Assembly: GCA_013821525.1 (NCBI GenBank)
Contig: JACDGR010000165.1
Span: 1-7,266, forward strand
DNA length: 7,266 nt
Source of the DNA: Actinomycetota bacterium
GTDB lineage: Bacteria > Actinomycetota > Thermoleophilia > Gaiellales > Gaiellaceae
Reading direction: 5' to 3'
In this document: positions 1 to 6,622 of the stretch, piece by piece
Layout of the letters: each line of letters starts with the position of its first letter
How positions within the stretch are numbered: the first letter of the stretch is position 1
Program-made: the position numbers and the translations under genes
Notes under the pieces: model-generated
What the model was told of the DNA's origin: nothing
Seen by the model: only the letters and a program-made list of their open reading frames with translations
Databases searched by the model: none

Positions 1-1671
<1,671 letters not shown>

Positions 1672-1675
<4 letters not shown>

Positions 1676-2079
1676 GCGGAGCGGGGTGGCAGCGGGACGT
1701 CGTCGAGGAAGTCGGCGCCCTCCTGCAACGGCGGCGCGCCGTAGACGAAGCACACGAGCTCCTCGTCGGATTCGTTGCGCATCTGCAGCGGCGTCATCGC
1801 ATCGACGGCGACCACGCTGCCAGGCCCGACGTCGACTCGCTCACCTTCGTCGCCGAGCAGCATCGTCAGCGTCCCCGAGATGACGACGAAGACCTCTTCC
1901 TGTGCGTGGTCGCGGTGCCGCCGGCCGGTCGCGCCCGCCGGGTAGCGCCAGACGCGAGCTCGCGATTGCTGCAGGCCCGCGGCGGTCGTGATGTCGGCCG
2001 CAACGCGCGTCCCCTCACCCGGCTTGGGCGGCCGTTCGGCCCACTCGAGCGATGTGATCTCCGCCACGCGATATCCCAT
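1672..2079 (-). CDS. small single-domain cupin protein
   Basis: This is a 135-residue protein with one beta-barrel cupin domain, likely cytosolic. Its substrate is not identifiable. Cupin motif 1 is seen as H55-x2-H58-x2/3-E followed by ISG (67-69), and motif 2 as VGPGSVVAVDA (84-94). In motif 2 the position that normally carries the last metal-binding histidine (PHQ-like) reads MTPLQMRN, so the metal site may be incomplete. The frame is open further upstream to 2235, but that extension is low-complexity Ala/Ser/Thr and antisense to the next gene. The ATG at 2079 giving MGYRVAEITSLEW is therefore preferred. A -10-like GATAGT lies six bases before this ATG and no Shine-Dalgarno is seen, suggesting a leaderless mRNA. 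The gene is convergent with clpB (4-base shared CTAG) and divergent from the nucleosidase. Small cupins of this kind are variously binding proteins, isomerases or dioxygenases. Confidence 0.85.
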
Positions 2080-2106
2080 GACGCAACTATCGCACGCCGC
2101 TACGGT
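2078..2106 (+). promoter_or_regulatory. predicted promoter of the futalosine-hydrolase-like gene
   Basis: A -35-like ATGACG (2078-2083, matching TTGAC at four positions) is followed by a 17-base spacer and a -10-like TACGGT (2101-2106). Seven bases later comes the GTG at 2114, so the predicted transcript begins at or near the start codon. The in-frame ATG at 2078 would form part of the -35 element, which argues against its use as the translation start. Confidence 0.5.
2086..2091 (-). promoter_or_regulatory. -10-like hexamer for the cupin gene
   Basis: On the minus strand GATAGT (A at position 2 and T at position 6, as in the TANNNT consensus) lies six bases before the cupin ATG. No convincing -35 element is visible 16-18 bases upstream. 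Transcription would start at or next to the ATG. This is a prediction only. Confidence 0.4.
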
Positions 2107-2113
2107 GGCGTAC

Positions 2114-2653
2114 GTGCTCCTCGTCGTCGCAGCAACCCCCGATGAGCTGGCGGGGGCGGGGCCTGTCGCAACGCTCGTCTGCGGCGTCGGGCCGGTCGAT
2201 GCCGCCGCACGCACCGCAGCCGCACTCGCGGACACGTTGCCGGAAGCCTTGCTGCACGTCGGAATCGCCGGTGCGCGGACATTCGACGAGCCCGAGTTCG
2301 TGATCGGTCGGGAGGCTGTCTATTGCGACGCCGACGACGCACGGTGGATCGACCTTCGCGCGGCGGCCGATCCCCGCCTCGTCGAGCTCGCAGGTCGCGC
2401 GTTGCCCGGTGCGCGCGTCGAGGCGATCGGAACCTCGGCACGAGTCGGGGGCTCGAGCGGCTGTGAGGTCGAGGCGATGGAGGGGTACGCCGTGTTGCGC
2501 GCCGCGGCGCTCGCCGGTGTGCCCGCGGTCGAAGTGCGCGTGCTCGCAAACGCGATCGGCGAGCCTGATCGCGCGCGCTGGCGCTTCGCCGACGCAAAGC
2601 GCCTGCTCGCCGCGTCGTTGCCGGGGCTCGTGGCGGAGATCGCCCGTGGCTGA
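2114..2653 (+). CDS. mqnB: futalosine hydrolase-like nucleosidase (purine nucleoside phosphorylase / MTAN superfamily)
   Basis: This 179-residue protein, counted from GTG 2114, has the nucleoside phosphorylase fold. The N-terminus is MLLVVAATPDE, followed by the CGVGPV glycine loop, HVGIAGA, and the active-site EAMEG (about 120-124) corresponding to the catalytic MEG of MTA/SAH nucleosidases. The later ANAIGEPDRARW (about 145-156) resembles the SNxVGxRDRxxW signature of futalosine hydrolases. Those enzymes cleave futalosine to hypoxanthine and dehypoxanthine futalosine in the alternative menaquinone pathway. No other mqn gene is in the window, so the substrate is inferred; an MTA/SAH-nucleosidase role is the alternative. 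In-frame starts also exist at ATG 2078 and GTG 2105. I prefer 2114 because homologues start with this strand and because a promoter-like -35/-10 pair lies directly upstream. At 179 residues it is shorter than the usual 200-230. Its end overlaps the next gene by 8 bases. Confidence 0.75.
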   Translation: MLLVVAATPDELAGAGPVATLVCGVGPVDAAARTAAALADTLPEALLHVGIAGARTFDEPEFVIGREAVYCDADDARWIDLRAAADPRLVELAGRALPGARVEAIGTSARVGGSSGCEVEAMEGYAVLRAAALAGVPAVEVRVLANAIGEPDRARWRFADAKRLLAASLPGLVAEIARG

Positions 2654-3365
2654 GCTGCCTCCGCCGCTCCCACCCGCGGAGCGCACGGTCGGGCAACTGA
2701 TCGCCGAGACGATCCGTGCCTACGGGAACGCGTTCTGGCGCTCGCTACCGCTCGGTTTGCCGCTCGCGCTCGTCGATCACTTCAGCATCCACCGGACGGC
2801 CGAGGCGCAGCTGCTCGTCTACTGGGCCGCCACGCCGCTCTTCGTCGGCGCGTTCCTGTGGGCGTGTCACGTCGTCCACGAGCGGCGCCCCACGCTTGCT
2901 GCGGCGATCGTCGCAACGATCATCTACCTGCCGTTCCCGGTGCTCCGCGCGACCTACCTCTTGCCGGGGATCGCCTGGTTCGCGCTGATCGGGCTCGCTG
3001 TTCCCGCGGCGATGATCGAGCACCTCGACGTGCGCTCCGCACTCGTACGCGGCCGTCGCCTTGGCGTCGCCGACTACGCGCACGCGCTCGGCTCGCTGGC
3101 CGCGCTCGTAATCGTGGTCGGTGTGGCTGCCGAGGTTCTGAGCGTGCTCCTGCACAGCCAGGACGGCGCCCAGCGGCTCGCGCTCTTCACCTCGGACGTC
3201 GTGCTCGGCCCGCTGCTGTTCCTCGGTGGCGCACTCCTCTATGTCGATCAGGCCGCGAGGGTAGGCTCCGGCCGACCACTCCGAAGGAGACGCCGCGATG
3301 CCGATCTTCATCCTGCTCTCGACGCTGAGCCAGCAAGGCGTCCAGACCCTCAAGTCGAACCCTGA
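2646..3365 (+). CDS. polytopic membrane protein of unknown function
   Basis: I do not recognise this family with certainty. The 239-residue product starts at GTG 2646 inside the end of the nucleosidase gene (8-base overlap), with GGAG at 2635-2638 seven bases before it, so translation is probably coupled. The N-terminus is proline-rich (MAELPPPLPP), then an amphipathic stretch and about five to six hydrophobic segments near residues 33-46, 55-76, 84-102, 105-123, 149-169 and 183-201. The segment after the fourth (MIEHLDVRSALVRGRRLG, 123-140) recalls the EAL-R-S-x-LxRGR stretch of bacterial integral membrane proteins with a glycerophosphodiesterase-type or DUF975-like membrane domain. That resemblance is weak. 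The last ~30 residues, including a run of five arginines, are hydrophilic and overlap the promoter, ribosome site and first 68 bases of the GYD gene. This tail may be a non-conserved extension. Confidence 0.75.
   Translation: MAELPPPLPPAERTVGQLIAETIRAYGNAFWRSLPLGLPLALVDHFSIHRTAEAQLLVYWAATPLFVGAFLWACHVVHERRPTLAAAIVATIIYLPFPVLRATYLLPGIAWFALIGLAVPAAMIEHLDVRSALVRGRRLGVADYAHALGSLAALVIVVGVAAEVLSVLLHSQDGAQRLALFTSDVVLGPLLFLGGALLYVDQAARVGSGRPLRRRRRDADLHPALDAEPARRPDPQVEP
3262..3267 (+). promoter_or_regulatory. -10-like hexamer before the GYD gene
   Basis: TAGGCT fits the TANNNT consensus and lies 30 bases before the GYD ATG, inside the 3' end of the membrane-protein gene. It would give a leader of about 24 bases that includes the Shine-Dalgarno. 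No clear -35 element is seen. The GYD gene may therefore have its own promoter as well as readthrough from upstream. Confidence 0.3.
3284..3290 (+). promoter_or_regulatory. strong Shine-Dalgarno of the GYD gene
   Basis: AAGGAGA lies seven bases before ATG 3298. It is the best ribosome binding site in the window, and it fixes the GYD start although the upstream reading frame runs on past it. Confidence 0.8.
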
Positions 3366-3582
3366 GCGCCTCCGGCAGGTGAACAAGGACGTCGAGGAGC
3401 TCGGGTGCAAGGTGCTGCACCAGTGGGCGACCCTTGGCAGCTTCGACTTCGTGAGCGTGCTCGAGGCGCCGGACATCGCGTCCGTCGCGAAGGTTTCGGT
3501 CGCACTCGGCGCCCGTGGCTCGACGAAGATCGAGACGCTGCCGGCGCTCGAGATCGAGGAGTTCCTCCGCACACTCGAGTAG
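3298..3582 (+). CDS. GYD domain-containing protein
   Basis: This 94-residue cytosolic protein matches the GYD family over its whole length. It starts MPIFILLSTLSQQGVQTLK, then NPERLRQVNKDVE, then LGSFDFVSVLEAPD (about 46-59), the position of the family's G-Y/F-D motif, and then AKVSVALGARGS and TLPAL near the end. GYD proteins are small ferredoxin-like-fold proteins of about 95-105 residues, often encoded near metabolic enzymes. Their biochemical function is not established. The start is supported by a strong AAGGAGA ribosome site. The first 68 bases overlap the end of the membrane-protein gene in another frame. The downstream gap to the aminopeptidase remnant is 58 bases. Confidence 0.93.
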   Translation: MPIFILLSTLSQQGVQTLKSNPERLRQVNKDVEELGCKVLHQWATLGSFDFVSVLEAPDIASVAKVSVALGARGSTKIETLPALEIEEFLRTLE

Positions 3583-3588
3583 GCGTAC

Positions 3589-3603
3589 TGGCCCTTTCGG
3601 CCA
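3589..3603 (+). terminator. weak hairpin after the GYD gene, possible terminator
   Basis: TGGCC-CTTTC-GGCCA forms a 5-bp stem with a 5-base loop seven bases after the GYD stop codon. There is no T-tract, so it is at best a weak or factor-assisted terminator. It is the only hairpin I noted in the 58-base gap 3583-3640. Confidence 0.25.
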
Positions 3604-3640
3604 ATGCCGCGACGACGCCGCTCCGAGACACTGAAGCCCG

Positions 3641-3793
3641 ACGCGCGATCCGAGAATCGACAGGTACGCCGCCCTTCTCGTCGACCGCTCGATCGCGGCC
3701 CAGCAGGGCTGGCAGGTGGTGATCCGCGGGACGCCGCTCGCACGGCCGTTGATCGAGGCGGTGATCGAGCAGCTGGCGCGCCGTGGCGCCTAA
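3641..3793 (+). pseudogene. N-terminal remnant of the M29 aminopeptidase, ended by an in-frame TAA
   Basis: Read in the same frame as the downstream aminopeptidase, this stretch encodes RDPRIDRYAALLVDRSI, then QQGWQVVIRGTPLARPLIEA, then LARRGA. This is the typical beginning of M29 aminopeptidases (DPR-x-RYA-x-LLV, then GW-x-V, then ARPL, then RRGAY). After RRGA the codon is TAA (3791-3793), where the family commonly has tyrosine, so one C/T-to-A change from TAC/TAT explains the stop. The family start position reads ACG (3641-3643), one change from ATG, and an in-frame TGA at 3632-3634 excludes an earlier start. Third codon positions are still G/C-rich, so the lesions look recent, or they are sequencing errors. 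Translation as a separate 50-residue peptide seems unlikely without a good start codon. Confidence 0.8.
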
Positions 3794-3799
3794 CCGCTG

Positions 3800-4720
3800 T
3801 TGCAGCTGTCGTTCGAGCTGATCGGCGGCCCGTTCGCCCGTGTCGCCGAGCTCGACGTGCTGCGTGAGCCACCGCCGCTCCAGCGGCGGATCTGGGAGGA
3901 GGCCGACGCGTTCATCGCGATCTGGGCGCCGGAGAACACGCGCGAGGGCTCCGAGCTCTCCGAGGAGCGCCGGGCGGCGATGCAGCAGATGAGCGCTCCG
4001 ATGCGAGAGCTGACGATGTCCCTGCAGGTTCCCTGGGTCGTCGCCGAATATCCCGTGCTCGCGACCGCGCAGGACGGCGGCATGACACTGCCCGAGTTCG
4101 AGCAGTTCATCTACGACTCGGTGCTCCTCGACTGGGACGCCGAGGGGAGGCGGATGGGCGGGATCGCGGCGCTGTTCGACGCGGGGGAGGAGGTGCGCAT
4201 CGTCGGTGCCGGTACCGATCTCACCTTGTCGGTCGCGGGCCGCATCGGAGCCGTCGACGACGGTCGCATCAACATGCCGGGCGGCGAGGTGTTCTACTCG
4301 CCGGTCGAGGATTCGGCCGACGGCGTGATCGAGTTCTCCGAGTTCCCTGCGGTCTACTTCGGCACCGAGGTGACAGGCGTGCGGCTTCGCTTCGAGGCAG
4401 GGCGGGTCGTCGACGCCTCAGCGCGCGCGGGTGAGGAATTCCTGCTGCGGACGCTCGACACCGACGAAGGTGCCCGGCGCCTCGGTGAGCTCGGGATCGG
4501 TTGCAACCCCGGCATCCAGCGGTTCATGAAGAACGTCGCCTTCGACGAGAAGATCGACGGCACGGTGCATCTGGCCCTGGGCAACTCCTACTCGTTCACG
4601 GGCGGGACGAACGAGAGCGCGATCCACTGGGACATCGTCAAGGACTTGCGCACGGAGGGGCAGATCTACGTGGACGGCAAGCTCGTGCAGGAAAACGGGG
4701 TCTGGATCAGGCTGAACTAG
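3800..4720 (+). CDS. M29-family metallo-aminopeptidase, N-terminally truncated (interrupted gene)
   Basis: The open part encodes 306 residues if translated from TTG 3800; complete M29 aminopeptidases have about 360-370. These cytosolic enzymes remove N-terminal residues from peptides using a two-metal site. The family's ligands all appear present: E163 (in PGGEVF), E230 (in GELGIG), H257 (in GTVHLALG), H276 and D278 (in IHWDIV), plus a tyrosine at 264 where the catalytic Tyr is expected. The N-terminal domain begins in the remnant just upstream (3641-3793) and is separated by one in-frame TAA; P-L-L directly continues the family sequence. TTG 3800 has no recognisable Shine-Dalgarno, so it may not be a real start. 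The most likely reading is a recently inactivated gene or a base-call error in an intact one. The 3' end overlaps the convergent psuG by 14 bases. Confidence 0.85.
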   Translation: MQLSFELIGGPFARVAELDVLREPPPLQRRIWEEADAFIAIWAPENTREGSELSEERRAAMQQMSAPMRELTMSLQVPWVVAEYPVLATAQDGGMTLPEFEQFIYDSVLLDWDAEGRRMGGIAALFDAGEEVRIVGAGTDLTLSVAGRIGAVDDGRINMPGGEVFYSPVEDSADGVIEFSEFPAVYFGTEVTGVRLRFEAGRVVDASARAGEEFLLRTLDTDEGARRLGELGIGCNPGIQRFMKNVAFDEKIDGTVHLALGNSYSFTGGTNESAIHWDIVKDLRTEGQIYVDGKLVQENGVWIRLN

Positions 4721-5591
4721 ACGCTGCGGCTGCGATCTCCCCGGCGAGACGCGCGTTGTCGACGATCAGCTCGCGGTTCGCGCGCAGCGTCTTCCCGTCG
4801 CTCTCGCGGTGCAGGTAGGAGAGGACGAACGGCGTCACCCCCTGGCCGTGGACGTCCTGCGCGGCCGCGTCGGCGAGTGCACGCTCGATCAGGGGCTCGA
4901 CGTCATCGAGGCTCTCCGTGGGCGGGCGCCCGAGCAGGAGGCCGCCGCCAAGGATCCGCCAGTGCGCGGCGGCGACAGCTGCGGCTTCGGCCGCCGTCTC
5001 GACGCGCGCGGAAACGCCGGGGCCACCGCTTGCCGCGTAGAAGAGCGGGAGCGTGTCCGTCCGCCAGCCGAGAACAGGTACGCCGAGTGTCTCGAGGAGC
5101 TCCGAGGTTGCCGGCACGTCGAGCAGCGACTTGATGCCCGAGGAGACGACGAGCGCCCGCGTATGGGCAAGCGCCTGGAGGTCGGCGGAGACATCCGGCG
5201 GCGACGGCCAGCCGCGATGGACGCCGCCGAGGCCGCCGGTCGCCATGAACTGGATCCCGCAGGCGTTGCAGACCGAGAGCGTGCCGCCGACGGTCGTCGC
5301 GCCGGGCGCGCGCTGGACGACGGCGGCGGCAAGGTCGCGTGGCCCGAGCTTGCGGGAGGCGGCGTCGAAGCGCTCGAGCTCCGACGGGGTCAGCCCCACG
5401 ACGATCTCTCCGTCGAGCACGCCGATCGTCGCCGGCACCGCGCCCCCGGCGCGCACGGCGCGCTCCGAGCCGAGCCCGACCTCGACGCCCTCGCCCGGCG
5501 GAAATCCGTGCGCGATCAGCGTCGTCTCGAGCGCAACGACCCCGGCTCCGGCGCGTTGCCCCTCGAGGATTTCTTCGGAAACGCGGATCAC
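4707..5591 (-). CDS. psuG: pseudouridine-5'-phosphate glycosidase PsuG
   Basis: PsuG splits pseudouridine 5'-phosphate into uracil and ribose 5-phosphate by breaking the C-C glycosidic bond in the cytosol. The 294 residues match the family end to end (usual length about 300-310). Markers are VALETTLIAHGFP with the catalytic Glu22, K81 in RKLGPRDL, ATTVGGT (98-104), FMATGGLGGVHRG (115-127), D133-VSAD137, GIKSLLDVP with K154 (152-160), GVPVLGWRTDTLPLFY, GVTPF (251-255) and the C-terminal NARLAGEIA. The spacings K81-D137-K154 agree with those remembered for the E. coli active-site residues K93, D149 and K166. Start GTG 5591 overlaps the kinase stop as GTGA, so translation is coupled and the pair forms an operon. 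The 3' end overlaps the aminopeptidase by 14 bases tail to tail, and no terminator is visible. Confidence 0.96.
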   Translation of the reverse strand: MIRVSEEILEGQRAGAGVVALETTLIAHGFPPGEGVEVGLGSERAVRAGGAVPATIGVLDGEIVVGLTPSELERFDAASRKLGPRDLAAAVVQRAPGATTVGGTLSVCNACGIQFMATGGLGGVHRGWPSPPDVSADLQALAHTRALVVSSGIKSLLDVPATSELLETLGVPVLGWRTDTLPLFYAASGGPGVSARVETAAEAAAVAAAHWRILGGGLLLGRPPTESLDDVEPLIERALADAAAQDVHGQGVTPFVLSYLHRESDGKTLRANRELIVDNARLAGEIAAAASSSA

Positions 5592-6367
5592 GGCATCGAT
5601 CCCAGCCGCGCACAGCAGCGTGCGGCAGCTGCGAGCCCGAGTGGGGCGCCGCCGACGAGATAGCCGGCCGCGAGCGCGTCTCCGGCCCCGGTCGTGTCGA
5701 CGATCTCGCCGGGCAAGGCGGGGTGGGCGACCTCGCCGACGCGGATTCCCTTGGCGCCGCGCTTGATCACGCAGGTCGCAGAGGTCGTCCCGATGACCTC
5801 GTGCTCACGCTCGGTCGCAAAGAGCAGGTCGGGTGCGACCGCAGACAGCCGCTCCCTGAAGGCGTCGTCGACGAGCGTCCACGTCGACACATCGAGCGAG
5901 ACGCGCGCGCCTCGCTCGCGCGCCAGTTCGGCCGCACGGACGGCCGTACTCGCAAGCGGGTCGCGGAGGAGTGAGTAACCAGAGATGTGCAAGACGTCGG
6001 CATCGAACCATGCCGGATCGAGCTCGTGTCCCGACAGCTCCACCGCGGCGCCTCGGTCGGACGCCATGGTCCGGTCGCCGGCGGAGGCGAGCGACACGAC
6101 GACTCCCGTCCGTCCGCCGACCGGGCCGGCCAGCTCGACACCGCGCCCTAGCAACTCGCGGGCGACGAGCTCGCCGGCGGTGTCGTCGCCGCGGCGGCCC
6201 ACGTATCGCGCTTCTGCGCCGAGCGCGACCGCCCAGGCCGCGACGTTCGCCGCTTGCCCGCCCGCTCCCGTGCGGGTGATCGCCGACTGGTCGTCGCCCG
6301 GGACGAGCGGTGCATCGAGCCGCACGATCACGTCGAGCAGGAGATCTCCGAGGGTGACGAGGCGCAC
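5588..6367 (-). CDS. PfkB-family sugar kinase, probable pseudouridine kinase
   Basis: This 259-residue ribokinase-fold protein begins MRLVTLGDLLLDVIV. It has the substrate-side motif GAGGQAANVAAWAVALGA (34-51), an ATP-site KRGAKG (202-207) and the family signature DTTGAGDALAAGY (224-236), in which D230 is the expected catalytic base and GAGD forms the anion hole. It is somewhat short for PfkB proteins (about 290-320), mainly in the C-terminal part after the signature, but the frame is clean. Sequence alone does not fix the substrate. The 4-base overlap with psuG makes pseudouridine kinase (PsuK role: pseudouridine to its 5'-phosphate) the natural inference; ribokinase or adenosine kinase are alternatives. 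No transporter gene accompanies the pair in the window. The start GTG 6367 has no Shine-Dalgarno; a weak -10-like GACGAT lies seven bases upstream. Confidence 0.93.
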   Translation of the reverse strand: MRLVTLGDLLLDVIVRLDAPLVPGDDQSAITRTGAGGQAANVAAWAVALGAEARYVGRRGDDTAGELVARELLGRGVELAGPVGGRTGVVVSLASAGDRTMASDRGAAVELSGHELDPAWFDADVLHISGYSLLRDPLASTAVRAAELARERGARVSLDVSTWTLVDDAFRERLSAVAPDLLFATEREHEVIGTTSATCVIKRGAKGIRVGEVAHPALPGEIVDTTGAGDALAAGYLVGGAPLGLAAAARCCARLGSMP

Positions 6368-6370
6368 GAG

Positions 6371-6376
6371 TAGGAT
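6371..6376 (+). promoter_or_regulatory. -10-like hexamer / Shine-Dalgarno-like site before the small membrane protein
   Basis: TAGGAT fits the TANNNT -10 consensus and ends six bases before ATG 6383, as expected for a leaderless gene. The AGGA within it (6372-6375) is also spaced seven bases from the ATG and could instead act as a ribosome site. No -35 at normal spacing is seen. Both readings support the 6383 start. Confidence 0.4.
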
Positions 6377-6380
6377 CGTC
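6375..6380 (-). promoter_or_regulatory. possible -10-like hexamer for the kinase-psuG operon
   Basis: On the minus strand GACGAT (A at position 2, T at position 6) lies seven bases before GTG 6367 and overlaps the plus-strand TAGGAT by two bases. It is a weak match without a -35 and is listed because the 15-base divergent gap leaves little other room for a promoter. Confidence 0.25.
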
Positions 6381-6382
6381 GC

Positions 6383-6622
6383 ATGGAAGGGCCGGGCCGG
6401 CGCAGCAGGCTTCGCACGTTCGCGATCGGCGGCGTGGTCGGCGCCGCGGGTGCACTCGCAACGGCGCGGCTACCGTCACGTCGCGCACGGCGACCGCGCG
6501 ACGCTCCGGTCGGGCTCGCCGCGTTCGAAGATGCGCCGTGCTTCCGCGAGGTGGTCGGCGCTGAGGCGGCGCGCTACCGCGAGGGCGGCGACACCGTCGC
6601 CGGGCCACCGAACTCGACGTAA
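6383..6622 (+). CDS. small membrane-anchored hypothetical protein
   Basis: I do not recognise a named family. The 79-residue product has a basic N-terminus (GRRSRLR), one hydrophobic segment of about 17 residues (12-28, FAIGGVVGAAGALATA), then an Arg-rich stretch (RRARRPR) and a short soluble tail with GLAAFEDAPCFREVV (44-58). This is the plan of a single-pass membrane protein. The tail motif looks constrained rather than random, and third codon positions are G/C-rich as in the neighbouring genes. AGGA seven bases before ATG 6383, or a leaderless start from TAGGAT, supports the start. It is divergent from the PfkB kinase by 15 bases, and its last 49 bases overlap the convergent LppX-like gene. 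Function is unknown, and the short length leaves some doubt that it is translated. Confidence 0.6.
   Translation: MEGPGRRSRLRTFAIGGVVGAAGALATARLPSRRARRPRDAPVGLAAFEDAPCFREVVGAEAARYREGGDTVAGPPNST

Noticed and set aside
1988..2113. Earlier starts for the nucleosidase at 1988 or 2078
   Set aside because: The extra residues are unlike the family, which begins at the MLLVVAAT-like strand. 1988 lies inside the cupin gene and 2078 lies in the predicted -35 element.
2080..2235. Upstream extension of the cupin gene to base 2235 on the minus strand
   Set aside because: The extra 52 residues are low-complexity Ala/Ser/Thr, lie antisense to the nucleosidase N-terminus, and would remove the divergent promoter region.
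3604..3867. Plus-strand ATG 3604 frame as an alternative gene or start for the aminopeptidase
   Set aside because: It is in a different frame from the M29 sequence, and its translation is Arg/Pro/Ala-rich with no domain. Using it would require a frameshift for which I see no evidence.
2745..3872. 375-codon open frame on the minus strand
   Set aside because: Its Arg/Ser/Thr-rich translation has no domain-like pattern and covers four better-supported plus-strand coding regions. It is the usual antisense openness of GC-rich codons.
4809..5766. Long open frames on the plus strand opposite psuG and the kinase (284 and 237 codons)
   Set aside because: They are mirror frames of two clearly recognised genes, and their products are Arg/Ala/Asp-rich without family resemblance.
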